A DNA stretch of 23,010 nucleotides from NCBI GenBank assembly GCA_036336715.1, contig JAYZFP010000014.1, positions 1-23,010 on the forward strand, given 5' to 3'. This document shows, one piece after another, positions 16,239 through 23,010 of this stretch; the stretch's first letter is position 1, and the number at the start of each line of letters is the position of its first letter. The DNA comes from JABAAE01 sp036336715. GTDB taxonomy: Bacteria > Planctomycetota > Planctomycetia > Pirellulales > Pirellulaceae. Made by a program: the position numbers and the translations under genes. Under the pieces are notes generated by a model that was not told the origin of the DNA, made no database searches, and saw only the letters and a program-made list of their open reading frames with translations.

Positions 16239-17254
16239 TACCCGGGATCGCCTATTGGCAACTCCCGGCTACCGGCCCCGTCGGCAGACGAAAAAAGACG
16301 CATCAGCCAGTGCCAGGAAACGGCCAACAGGACGCCGGTCATCCCGACATGCAGAACCTGGACAACACGCAGGATTTCGAGGTGCCCGAGAATGATCCCC
16401 ATCACCATCATGGCGATCACCATCAACAGGATCAGGCCGGGCTCAAAAGACCTCTGGGCACCCTCCTGGCGGACACCGCGATAAAGGAGCACCGACAATA
16501 CCAGCAAGCTCCATGAAAAACTGCGATGCACCTTGTAGATGGTGGTCACCTCCAGTTTTTCGTTCCACTGCTCCCGGTCCCGTTCGTTCATCTGCATCTC
16601 ATCCGTCTGCTCCCTCAACTGGCTCCCCATCAGACCCTCCGAAAACAGACAAAGGAAAAACAGGACCGAAACAACTTTCAACCCTCGGGAAGATGCCGAT
16701 GAAGGCGAATCGGTCGCCAACGGTGGCCGCGAAAGCCAGATTACCGAGACCAGTACAATGATCAACAGGAACGCCAACGCCATGTGCAGCGTGATGATGC
16801 CCGGCTGCAGGCCACTGCGAACCACGATCGCCCCCATCACCGCGTTGAAGATTACATCGATCAGGGAAAACAGCGACAAACCGATCAACCAGCCCCGATT
16901 TCGGCGAGCAGTGAAGGAAATCCCGGCCAGCAGCAGGGTCGCGAAGCCCAGGGGCATCGTGGCTAACCGGTTGGAAAACTCGATCCAGGTGTGCAGCGGA
17001 TCAAAACTGTCCAGAACCGTCTCGCGGGTAATGGTGTCGGGATCGATCCCCTTACGCTTGGCATGCGTCTTGAATTTTTCCAGGTCCAGACGGTCAACGT
17101 CGATCTGATCCGCGCTGGTGGGTGGCAGCAAACATCCCCAGCAGGTGGGCCAGTCGGGGCAACCCAGCCCCGAGCCGGTCACCCGCACGATGGCACCGGC
17201 GACCACCAGGAACAGCAGGCAGGAAAGGGCAAACCATGCGAGTCGATGAATCAT
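16238..17254 (-). CDS. ctaA: Heme A synthase, COX15/CtaA family
   Basis: 338 residues with eight predicted membrane helices. The enzyme oxidises the C8 methyl of heme O to give heme A for aa3/caa3-type cytochrome oxidase in the membrane. The signature GAIVRVTGSGLGCPDWPTCW starts at G20, with C32 and C39 spaced like the disulfide-forming pair of bacterial CtaA. Heme-ligand histidines are H157 (TLHMA), H243 (KVHRS) and H302 (VLHVG). At the fourth site, where many members have E-x-x-H-R, this one has EFSNR (E92, N95): Asn in place of His. A long charged loop (REQTDEMQMNERDREQW, about 214-230) follows the SQ motif. These features recall the Bacteroidetes-like branch of the family more than the proteobacterial one. 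I chose ATG at 17254 over TTG at 17260, two codons upstream; neither has a good ribosome site. No oxidase gene is in the window. Confidence 0.93.
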   Translation of the reverse strand: MIHRLAWFALSCLLFLVVAGAIVRVTGSGLGCPDWPTCWGCLLPPTSADQIDVDRLDLEKFKTHAKRKGIDPDTITRETVLDSFDPLHTWIEFSNRLATMPLGFATLLLAGISFTARRNRGWLIGLSLFSLIDVIFNAVMGAIVVRSGLQPGIITLHMALAFLLIIVLVSVIWLSRPPLATDSPSSASSRGLKVVSVLFFLCLFSEGLMGSQLREQTDEMQMNERDREQWNEKLEVTTIYKVHRSFSWSLLVLSVLLYRGVRQEGAQRSFEPGLILLMVIAMMVMGIILGHLEILRVVQVLHVGMTGVLLAVSWHWLMRLFSSADGAGSRELPIGDPG

Positions 17255-17270
17255 TGGCAATCAGCGTTTG

Positions 17271-17304
17271 TTGGAAGGCACAATTTTTCTTGGAAGGCAC
17301 AATT
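17271..17304. repeat. 15-bp direct repeat, 19-bp period
   Basis: TTGGAAGGCACAATT occurs exactly at 17271-17285 and 17290-17304, with a further AGGCAC at 17313-17318 in nearly the same phase. It lies 17-50 bp upstream of the heme A synthase start, where an operator or leader element would act. Confidence 0.7.
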
Positions 17305-17497
17305 CCTTGTTTAGGCACTGTGCAAGCGATGCCTTTGCAGAGGACCATCGGCCGGAATCCATCCGACCGCCTTCTTCCAGTGTTATAACCCGTCAACCGC
17401 TTGGCAATCGGTCGGCACCGTAATCCGGCCCGGGGAAGCCGGTCCGGGGATCCTCCGTGCAGTCAGTCGGCCTTTTTGGAGAGCCGCCGCGCCAATC

Positions 17498-17947
17498 CTA
17501 CTGCCAGGGCCGGAGCACTTTCCACTGGTTGATCCACCGCACGACCCGGGAGTCAATCGACTCGCCGCAAGTAGTTTCCCCCGAACAGATTTCCGCAGCG
17601 GTCAGCCACTGGATATCCTTACGTGGCTCGACCTGCTCCAGAGCACCCGAGCGGTAAATCTGCACGTTGTAGAACGCCAGCGCGTAATGAACCCGCTCGT
17701 CCCTTTTCTGCTCCTCAAACTCAATTGACAATTGGGCCATGTTGGAAACCAGCAGATCCCTGTGGCGGTCCAGCTCCAACCGCCAGGCCACTTCACGGGT
17801 CACCGTTTCCCGGAAGCTCTCCGACTCCAGGCGTTGGGAAACGATCAGTTGCCAGGAACGTCCGGGGGTGTCCCGCTGCACCAGCCAACGATTACCCGCC
17901 GGGGACCTTTTTTGAACAAGAGCAATGGAGAGACAAACCTGGTTCAT
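17498..17947 (-). CDS. Nudix-like protein with degenerate Nudix box
   Basis: 149 residues. The start ATG (17947-17945) overlaps the HDAC stop codon as ATGA, the classic arrangement of translational coupling, which fixes the start although the frame is open further up. The sequence has a Nudix-hydrolase layout: a first strand (VCLSIALVQKR), WLVQRD, then a helix that aligns with the Nudix box, and a later strand/loop YNVQIYR before DIQWLTAAEI. Compared with G-x5-E-x7-REU-x-EE-x-GU, E43, R51, E52, V53 and L59 are present, but the metal-binding EE is W55-R56 and both Gly are lost (S37, E58). If it is a Nudix fold it is probably not a normal pyrophosphohydrolase. Tight pairing with the deacetylase suggests a shared substrate or partner. 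The fold assignment is by eye. Confidence 0.8.
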   Translation of the reverse strand: MNQVCLSIALVQKRSPAGNRWLVQRDTPGRSWQLIVSQRLESESFRETVTREVAWRLELDRHRDLLVSNMAQLSIEFEEQKRDERVHYALAFYNVQIYRSGALEQVEPRKDIQWLTAAEICSGETTCGESIDSRVVRWINQWKVLRPWQ

Positions 17948-18858
17948 GAAACCGCCTGTTTTGAAAATTCCCCTGCGATGCAGAGTGTGTTGGAATGAAT
18001 TTTGACGATGTCCTCGAGGCAATCGGCGTAACCCCCTCCCATGGAAAGGGCAACCGGAATCCCGCGCCTGCCCCACTGTTCCAGGACCATTCGGTCCCTC
18101 GACGCAAGACCACGCTTGGTAAGCGACAAACGACCAAGACGATCCCGTTCGTAGGGGTCGGCGCCACTGATGTAAAACACAAATTCGGGCACCAGTCGCT
18201 GGGCAATCGATTCCAGAGCCGAGCTGAGAGCATTCAGGTAACCTTCATCGCCGGTTCCGCGGGCCAGCCCGACATCGAGGTCGCTCTTTTCCTTGCGGAA
18301 TGGGTAGTTGGTCTGACTGTGGATGGAAAAGGTGAAGATCGAGTCGTCCCCTTCGGCAATGCGGGCAGTTCCGTTCCCTTGGTGCACGTCGCAATCGACG
18401 ATCAGGATCTGCCGGATTCCATGCTCCCGCTGCAGCCACTTGGCCGCGACGCAAACGTCGTTGAACACACAGAAGCCTTCTCCACGGTCCGCGTAGGCGT
18501 GGTGGGTGCCCCCGGCCAAGTTTGCCGCACATCCGGCATCGAGTGCTGCGGCAGCCGCCTCCAGGGTGGCCCCCGTGGAACGCCTCGACCTCTCCACCAG
18601 CTCCATCGACCAGGGGAAGCCGATCTGACGGATGCTCTCCTCGCTCAGGCTCCCCTCGCAAACTGCCCGCAGGTAGTCGGGGTGATGCACCAGCAACAAT
18701 TCCTCATCGGTTGCCGCGTGCGGAATCGCGAACTGAAAGGCATCGCGGGCGGTCACATCCGCCTGCAACGTTTCGCGCAGCATACGATATTTGCTCATCG
18801 GGAAGCGGTGGCTGTCCGGGAGAGGGAACTCGAAAGTATCGGTGTAAAAGAGCTGCAA
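17944..18858 (-). CDS. Histone deacetylase-family (class IV-like) zinc amidohydrolase
   Basis: 304 residues from TTG at 18858; the frame opens at 18951, but relatives begin just before the FYTD strand, so the internal TTG fits best. The enzyme family removes acetyl groups from lysine or acyl-polyamine type amides in the cytosol using zinc. Active-site parts are intact: tandem His in GGTHHA (H119, H120), zinc ligands D157 and H159 in DCDVHQGNGTA and D234 in SGADPYERDRLG, and the catalytic Tyr in GGGYA (Y277). The opening FYTDTFEFPLPDSHRFPMSKY is typical of the HDAC11/class IV-like bacterial group. The true substrate in planctomycetes is unknown. It is the first gene of a two-gene operon with the Nudix-like protein (ATGA overlap) and diverges from the small membrane protein gene at 19130. 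Confidence 0.93.
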   Translation of the reverse strand: MQLFYTDTFEFPLPDSHRFPMSKYRMLRETLQADVTARDAFQFAIPHAATDEELLLVHHPDYLRAVCEGSLSEESIRQIGFPWSMELVERSRRSTGATLEAAAAALDAGCAANLAGGTHHAYADRGEGFCVFNDVCVAAKWLQREHGIRQILIVDCDVHQGNGTARIAEGDDSIFTFSIHSQTNYPFRKEKSDLDVGLARGTGDEGYLNALSSALESIAQRLVPEFVFYISGADPYERDRLGRLSLTKRGLASRDRMVLEQWGRRGIPVALSMGGGYADCLEDIVKIHSNTLCIAGEFSKQAVS

Positions 18859-19129
18859 AACGATGTTTCTTCCCGAAAGGATGCGGCGATCGAAAACAGG
18901 TTTTTGGTTGTTCCCCCGGCGGAAACCGGGAAGGTGTTGGAAGACGATCAACCCGCCAGATATGAATGGGGTCGTGTTTTGTGGCAGTTGGGGCGTTTCC
19001 TTCGACGGTTGCGCCGCAACGTGGGGTTAACCGTAAAGACTTTTCGCTGATAATCGGCGTGCAGATGGTTAATTTGCGGAAATCGGACCGGTTTCCTCCT
19101 GAATAGATGCCGGCCCTGGTGGTGAAAAA

Positions 19130-19543
19130 ATGAGAATTGGAAACAGATTCACAGAGAAAGACCTCAGAGAATGGCTTTCCCTGCACGGTTTCTACGGCAA
19201 TTCGGCCAAGGTTCAGGAACTGGAATTGCACGCAATCGGCCGCCCCGGTTGGCTCCAGGTCTTTCGGTTTACAGTCGAGGCCAAATCCCGCGAAGGGGAC
19301 TGGCGAACCGTTTACGGTTGTTTGAGGGAAGATGAGCGATATTCCGCTCGCGACGTCAAAATTTTCTGGAACCGGGAAGAGCGACAGAGACGCCTGCGTG
19401 AATGGTCCCACGGGCTGCTGCAAAGACAATCCAGTCGATCGGAAGAAGTGGCGCCCCTTCCCCTGGTCGGACTCTACGTGACCCTCTTTTTTGGCTTTGT
19501 CTACGGATTGATCTGGCTCTCCTCCAAATTGCTGGCAGCTTGA
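19130..19543 (+). CDS. Hypothetical C-terminally anchored membrane protein
   Basis: 137 residues. A charged soluble part (about 1-105) with a Tyr/Trp-rich strand region (LQVFRFTVEAKSREGDWRTVYGC) and a long basic helix (RDVKIFWNREERQRRLREW) is followed by one membrane segment at about 110-132 (PLVGLYVTLFFGFVYGLIWL). The tail anchor leaves the bulk on one side, probably the cytoplasm. No known family or catalytic motif is visible. The ATG has a GGTGG purine stretch about 8 bases upstream. Its transcript diverges from the HDAC gene and ends in two consecutive hairpins. Confidence 0.78.
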   Translation: MRIGNRFTEKDLREWLSLHGFYGNSAKVQELELHAIGRPGWLQVFRFTVEAKSREGDWRTVYGCLREDERYSARDVKIFWNREERQRRLREWSHGLLQRQSSRSEEVAPLPLVGLYVTLFFGFVYGLIWLSSKLLAA

Positions 19544-19578
19544 GTCCCCGTTTTTCGCCAAGGGCGAACAGGGGGGAC
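19544..19578 (+). terminator. Hairpin directly after the membrane protein gene
   Basis: Immediately after the TGA, GTCCCC (19544-19549) pairs with GGGGAC (19573-19578), and inside it TTCGCC (19554-19559) pairs with GGCGAA (19563-19568) around a 3-nt loop. There is no T run, so it may protect the 3' end or work with the next hairpin. Confidence 0.5.
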
Positions 19579-19604
19579 CCACTCCCGGGCTGCCAACGGG
19601 AAGG

Positions 19605-19633
19605 CTGACGCATCTCGGAACAGGATGCGTCAG
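19605..19633 (+). terminator. Perfect 10-bp stem-loop, likely terminator
   Basis: CTGACGCATC (19605-19614) and GATGCGTCAG (19624-19633) form a perfect 10-pair stem with a 9-nt loop, 62 bp after the stop of the membrane protein gene. The following bases are not T-rich, so termination by this hairpin alone is not certain. Confidence 0.5.
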
Positions 19634-19830
19634 TCTGCCTCGCCTTCTGCCGGACTTCTCAACAGGTTTCCCGGCTCCCTCGTTGTGGGAGCACATGTCC
19701 TTTTCACCAGAACCACCCAATCCGAAAGCCAGCCGATCGGGCGGCAGGAAACTGGCCAACTGCCGGCAGGCATTCCCCGGGCGTGCATGTGCGCTTGATA
19801 ACTGTTCAGGATTGGCGACAATTCCCCCGT

Positions 19831-19858
19831 TTGGAACGGCCGTTCGGTCTGCTAGAAT
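19831..19858 (+). promoter_or_regulatory. Candidate promoter of tRNA-Arg
   Basis: TTGGAA (19831-19836), a 16-bp spacer, and TAGAAT (19853-19858) preceded by TGC, giving an extended -10. Transcription would start near 19865, about 100 bases before the mature tRNA. Confidence 0.45.
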
Positions 19859-19967
19859 CTGTCGTTTGGCATGCCGGTGAATTGTGGCCAAACAGCACTC
19901 CCTGTCGAACGGGGACGCTACCCGTGACAGGGCCTTCCCTCCCCGGACCGCCAACAAACAGAGACTC

Positions 19968-20041
19968 GCCCCGGTAGCTCAGTTGGATAGAGCAACTGAC
20001 TTCTAATCAGTAGGTCGCAGGTTCGAATCCTGCCCGGGGTG
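19968..20041 (+). tRNA. trnR(ucu): tRNA-Arg (anticodon UCU)
   Basis: A complete 74-nt cloverleaf. The acceptor arms GCCCCGG and CCGGGGT pair with one G-U at the end, the discriminator is G, the D-loop contains AGTTGGATA, and the anticodon stem ACTGA/TCAGT encloses loop CTTCTAA with anticodon TCT at 20002-20004. The T arm reads GCAGGTTCGAATCCTGC. CCA is not encoded. It decodes AGA (and AGG by wobble). No second tRNA is next to it. Confidence 0.97.
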
Positions 20042-20503
20042 CTCAGTCCAACAGCGGTGAAATGACGGCAGGCTCCGGCATTCTCGACAACTCTTTGTCA
20101 TTGTTTTTGGTTGGTGATGGCATTCAGGCCATGGCACCCGGCCGCCGCCCACGATGGCCTTATCCGGCGATCCGTCAAACAAACCCGTGCTTTGACAATT
20201 GGCCATGATTCTCCGTAGGCCGTTGTTGCCTCGGCCTGCGAACAACCCACCTGGCAGGACTTCCGGCTTGGCTGGATCGTCATCAGGGCAGGATTTCCGT
20301 TCAGCGTACTTTTGTTCGCCGTTCAAACGGGTCCCGTTGGTCCCATCAAATTGGGCGATCAAAATGCCAGCAAGTTCAGTCGAACGAGTTGCGATACCCT
20401 GGATGAATGGGGAACGGCTGCTCGGAATGGAAGAATCCAGAATCCGTCTGCGATATGCCATAGAATATCAGGCAGCACCGTTAACCTGTTTCGCGGAGGA
20501 AAG
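20042..20503. other. Spacer between tRNA-Arg and the lyase-like gene
   Basis: 462 bp. Open frames cross it on both strands, but the minus-strand one reads into the antisense of the tRNA and the plus-strand ones have no family features. A TAGAAT (20461-20466) about 38 bp before the start codon may be the -10 of the lyase-like gene, without a clear -35. I saw no repeat of the tRNA 3' end and no integrase, so no sign of an integrated element. Confidence 0.45.
20495..20499 (+). promoter_or_regulatory. Strong Shine-Dalgarno deciding a start
   Basis: GGAGG ends four bases before ATG at 20504. It is the strongest ribosome site in the window and selects this ATG, followed by a proper signal peptide, over the frame's upstream extension to 20312. 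Confidence 0.8.
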
Positions 20504-22414
20504 ATGTCAAATCCCAATCGGTATTTTCTCGCTGTTGTATTGTTAAGGCCGATGATCTCCGTTTACCTGTTGAGCGCTGGTTTGGTTTTGGCTGAAGAGC
20601 CGCTGATGTTCGACAAAGAGCTGGGCCATTACCGGGATCTGTCGATTGAGGCTTTGAGTGACAAGGAATTGTCCTGGCAAGAACGCGTCAAGCTGTTTGG
20701 TGGAGAGACGACACACTTCCCGGAGCTCACCGAACAGGAACGAATCGCGAAAGAGGCAGAACTGACGGAGCTCCTTCGCCGAATCGGCATTGCCGATCGC
20801 ATGGTACATCCCAATCTGAACGACGCCCAACGCGTCGAATCGGCCCTCCGCAAGTGGCTCGACGTTCAGACCAAAAACATTCCGGCCAAGTATGCCCAGG
20901 AGGATGCCCAAAAGCTGAGGCACGCCGCTTTGGGTTTTTTCCGCGCCTACGAAATCCTGGAAGACCCAAAGTACCTCAAAGCCGGGCTCTCCTGCGCCGA
21001 TCGAATTCTGGAAGCCCAGCTGTCACGAGGGCATTGGTCTTATGGTGCTCAGGGCGATGGCATGATGCGCATTCAGGACGGCTTTGTCACCCGGCCATTT
21101 TGGATCATGCTCTATGCGCACAAGCTGAGCGGCGGCAAAAAGTACTTTGAATCGGCCCGACGAGCTGCCGATGTATTGTTGACAGCTCAAAGCGAGGGCG
21201 GTGGTTGGCCTGACCAGTGGATTTTTCCAGGTGGTTCCACTCCGTCGAGTGGAGTGCGCAACGGGGCGATTTCTTTTAACGACAGCGCTACCAACGCGAC
21301 GTTTCGAATCATGGTCATGATGTATCACTTGACCAACGATCGAAAATACATCGCCAAGCTTGGAAACCTGGGCCCTTGGTTGGCCAAGGCCAACCTGGGC
21401 AAGGGCGAAGTCGCCGGATGGTCACAGCAGTATCATGGTGACGGTCGGCCCGCGCGGGCTCGAGCCTACGAGATCGATTTACCCTACACCCGCGTCACCG
21501 CCTGGCACGTTGGGCCGCTGTTGACCTGGCTCTACCTGATGGACGGTAACGAGGCCCACATGGAGCTCCTCAAGAAAGCCTATGCCACCCATGAACGGAT
21601 TCGCCAGGAGGATCTGAAGGACCTGGAAGACTGGAAAGCGATTGGCGCCGTCTGGACAGACGCGCCTTCTTTCCCCGGAACCCAGTATCGTCCCGGTCTT
21701 CCGGATGCTTACCTGCCCGACGCCTCGAATTGGGGCTGTGTGCAAATTGCCCACAAATTGATTCCATTCCGAAAGATTACGCCGGAACAAGTCCAACGGT
21801 ATGGGGGACTGATGCACCTGGATCAGCCCAACGTGCGTGAGATGGCAAAGCTGGCCCGCGCTTATCAACCACCTCCCCGCTGGAACAACATCTACCTTTA
21901 TTCGCACACGTCCACCAAGGTAGGAAACGCCATGTTCAAAGTTCGCCGCGTCTTGCTCGATCACAAACGGGGCGGACGGGAAGCAGTGCTCAAGTACTAC
22001 AGCCATCCGACCAGGTACACTCCCGACCAGTACTTGCAAGCTCGTATCGCAGCCGCAAAACGAGTGCTGGACTATCGCAATCGGTCACTGGCGGTTGACT
22101 GGGGTGACCGTCCGGGAAGCAATGGCATCAGCGCGTGGAAAGACTTCAGCTGGGTTTCACGCAAGCACAGCTGGTACACGACGGGGGCGGCCTTCAATAC
22201 GGCTGGTCCCTGGTCTGGAAGAGTCTGGTATCAATGGCAATTCGTGCATGACAACAAGTTGGCCCACGGCAAAATCGATGCCGATGCGGCCGCCCGTGGT
22301 GGCCGAGGACTGGAAATGTACGGGAATCTCGATTCCTGGGACGTGTTGGGAGAGTGGGGCATGGCCTGTCACGAGCTGGAAAACTATTTCAAAGTCTCCC
22401 TCGGCGGGAACTGA
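20504..22414 (+). CDS. Secreted PL10-like pectate lyase family protein
   Basis: 636 residues with an N-terminal signal peptide (hydrophobic core VYLLSAGLVLA, cleavage likely after A30). The middle (about 105-450) is an all-helical barrel-like domain with motifs seen in polysaccharide lyase family 10-type proteins: SRGHWSYGAQGDG, GGGWPDQW (232-239), a Pro/Gly loop, then ISFND (256-260) followed by a helix, and GWSQQYHGDG near 305. PL10 enzymes cleave polygalacturonate by beta-elimination. The N-terminal part (31-105) and the C-terminal 180 residues, rich in Trp and Tyr (WYTTGAAFNTAGPW, GRVWYQWQFVHD), are extra to the core and could bind carbohydrate. I could not verify all catalytic residues, so the protein might act on another uronate polymer or be inactive. 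It stands alone downstream of tRNA-Arg. Confidence 0.85.
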   Translation: MSNPNRYFLAVVLLRPMISVYLLSAGLVLAEEPLMFDKELGHYRDLSIEALSDKELSWQERVKLFGGETTHFPELTEQERIAKEAELTELLRRIGIADRMVHPNLNDAQRVESALRKWLDVQTKNIPAKYAQEDAQKLRHAALGFFRAYEILEDPKYLKAGLSCADRILEAQLSRGHWSYGAQGDGMMRIQDGFVTRPFWIMLYAHKLSGGKKYFESARRAADVLLTAQSEGGGWPDQWIFPGGSTPSSGVRNGAISFNDSATNATFRIMVMMYHLTNDRKYIAKLGNLGPWLAKANLGKGEVAGWSQQYHGDGRPARARAYEIDLPYTRVTAWHVGPLLTWLYLMDGNEAHMELLKKAYATHERIRQEDLKDLEDWKAIGAVWTDAPSFPGTQYRPGLPDAYLPDASNWGCVQIAHKLIPFRKITPEQVQRYGGLMHLDQPNVREMAKLARAYQPPPRWNNIYLYSHTSTKVGNAMFKVRRVLLDHKRGGREAVLKYYSHPTRYTPDQYLQARIAAAKRVLDYRNRSLAVDWGDRPGSNGISAWKDFSWVSRKHSWYTTGAAFNTAGPWSGRVWYQWQFVHDNKLAHGKIDADAAARGGRGLEMYGNLDSWDVLGEWGMACHELENYFKVSLGGN

Positions 22415-22552
22415 ACAGCGCTCGTGCGTTTCGGAGGACAAACGGACGAAATTCCTCCGCGTCCAATTCATGCTCCCTCGACGCTTGACACCCGAAAAAC
22501 CCAAGTGAATCGCTACCAAAAAATTCGCGAGGGAAGTCGTCTCGGGGCACTC

Positions 22553-22575
22553 GTTCCCATGCGCGAAATGGGAAC
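22553..22575. terminator. Perfect 8-bp stem-loop, possible terminator
   Basis: GTTCCCAT (22553-22560) pairs with ATGGGAAC (22568-22575) around a 7-nt loop, 138 bp after the lyase-like gene and between converging transcripts. The plus strand has TATTTTT some 20 bases later; there is no directly adjacent U run. Confidence 0.4.
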
Positions 22576-22592
22576 AACCAGCCAGTTGGCTG

Positions 22593-22784
22593 TCAGGAAT
22601 ATTTTTCGCTGCGGCAGATTTCGCCGCTTACCCGGAGTCTCCGCGACGCTTTGAGATGGCCCCGCATCGTGATGCCGCTACCGGTTTTCTGTTGGCGGAA
22701 CGCCGAGGCAAGGGCTGCTTCCAGTCTGCTTTGCTGAGCAATTTGAACGGCGGCAAGCCAGAAGTCCGTGTCTTTGGAATACAT
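22593..22784 (-). CDS. Doubtful 63-aa frame downstream of the right-edge gene
   Basis: ATG at 22784 lies three bases after the TAA of the right-edge gene, a spacing typical of coupled genes. The 63-residue product starts MYSKDTDFWLAAVQIAQQSR and is helical then basic. No family is recognised, there is no separate ribosome site, and the end overlaps an inverted repeat. It may be chance. Confidence 0.27.
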   Translation of the reverse strand: MYSKDTDFWLAAVQIAQQSRLEAALASAFRQQKTGSGITMRGHLKASRRLRVSGEICRSEKYS

Positions 22785-22787
22785 TCG

Positions 22788-23010
22788 TTATTCGGTGGCT
22801 GGAAGAAGGATATCCCCCGCTGGTGTCGTCGCACGAAACGCAAAATTCCATGCTCCCCGGGTAACACCCACTCGGTTGGTCAACCAGACCTGAACGTCAT
22901 TCGTTCCCTTACGAAGTTTAACCTTCACACTCTTTGCGCGGATGTAGGATTGTGAGCCGAGGTCTATCGGCGGGTCTTCGTTTATCTTGAGGATCAGGTG
23001 ATCATCCCAG
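22788..23010 (-). CDS. C-terminal end of a gene continuing past the right edge
   Basis: A frame open from the window edge (first full codon 23009-23007) to TAA at 22788 gives 73 residues without a start codon. It is hydrophilic and beta-rich, with the stretch KVKLRKGTNDVQVWLTN followed by RGAWNFAFRATTP and the end ILLPATE. This looks like the closing strands of a beta-sandwich (PA14- or carbohydrate-binding-like) as found at the ends of large exported planctomycete proteins, where a 'gain is W-N-F/FRAT' ending recurs. Codon use is gene-like. The body of the protein is outside the window, so function is not assigned. Confidence 0.72.
   Translation of the reverse strand, partial: WDDHLILKINEDPPIDLGSQSYIRAKSVKVKLRKGTNDVQVWLTNRVGVTRGAWNFAFRATTPAGDILLPATE

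Larger units (their letters stand above)
19544..19967. other. Spacer between membrane protein gene and tRNA-Arg
   Basis: 424 bp with no gene. It holds two hairpins at its start (19544-19578, 19605-19633), a promoter-like pair (19831-19858), and a GTTTGGC/GCCAAAC inverted repeat (19864-19870 with 19887-19893) in the presumed tRNA leader. Confidence 0.5.
22415..22787. other. Spacer at the 3' ends of converging genes
   Basis: 373 bp between the stop of the lyase-like gene and the stop of the right-edge gene. It contains a perfect GTTCCCAT/ATGGGAAC hairpin (22553-22575), a CAGCCA/TGGCTG inverted repeat just after it, and a weak 63-codon minus-strand frame described separately. Confidence 0.5.

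Noticed and set aside
17948..18076. 43-codon N-terminal extension of the Nudix-like protein
   Set aside because: It would overlap the HDAC coding region; the ATGA overlap at 17944-17947 gives a natural coupled start.
20003..20461. 152-codon minus-strand frame ending in PGQDSNLRPTD
   Set aside because: The end is the antisense of tRNA-Arg, a well-known source of false proteins; no gene-like features upstream.
19968..20503. Possible element integrated at the tRNA-Arg 3' end
   Set aside because: No duplicate of the tRNA 3' end was found downstream, and there is no integrase or other mobility gene.
20312..20503. 64-codon N-terminal extension of the lyase-like protein
   Set aside because: The GGAGG site and signal peptide directly at ATG 20504 define the start.

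Overview
The window reads as chromosomal DNA from a member of the Planctomycetota, most likely a Pirellulales-like marine or freshwater lineage. The basis is the gene content: a planctomycete-type cytochrome/DUF1549/DUF1553 protein directly followed by a DUF1501 protein, an FG-GAP/ASPIC-UnbV lipoprotein, HEAT/TPR secreted proteins, frequent TTG and GTG starts, many starts without a Shine-Dalgarno, and long non-coding spacers. The assignment is inference from family content; no rRNA or marker tree is possible here.

Layout, left to right. Positions 1-3728 hold genes on the minus strand: a possible gene start running off the left edge, a HEAT/TPR repeat protein, and a primary-type sigma-70 factor whose own terminator falls inside the nominal start of the HEAT/TPR frame. 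Positions 3729-5253 are about 1.5 kb with no credible gene, carrying short degenerate tandem repeats and hairpins. A plus-strand SDR oxidoreductase with both active-site Ser and Tyr replaced (5254-6021) converges on a minus-strand secreted protein (6195-7847) across a bidirectional terminator. After a 588-bp divergent spacer comes the plus-strand pair PSCyt1-DUF1549-DUF1553 and DUF1501 (8436-12882), 13 bp apart and surely one transcription unit. A 41-aa single-pass membrane protein and an 784-aa FG-GAP lipoprotein follow on the minus strand, then heme A synthase (16238-17254), then a translationally coupled pair: a class IV-like histone deacetylase-family enzyme and a degenerate Nudix-like protein (17498-18858). 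A small C-terminally anchored membrane protein (19130-19543) and tRNA-Arg(UCU) (19968-20041) are on the plus strand, followed by a secreted PL10-like pectate lyase family protein (20504-22414). The right edge holds the C-terminal 73 residues of a minus-strand protein that continues outside the window.

Functionally these are several unrelated units rather than one pathway. The cytochrome/DUF1501 pair, the FG-GAP lipoprotein, the lyase-like protein and the right-edge fragment all fit the large exported repertoire of planctomycetes; heme A synthase fits an aa3/caa3-type oxidase encoded elsewhere. No CRISPR array, integrase, transposase or phage gene was found. The best leads are the SDR without Ser/Tyr, the HDAC plus pseudo-Nudix pair, the overlooked small membrane protein, the terminator that challenges a gene start, and two intergenic direct repeats that share an exact 19-bp period.
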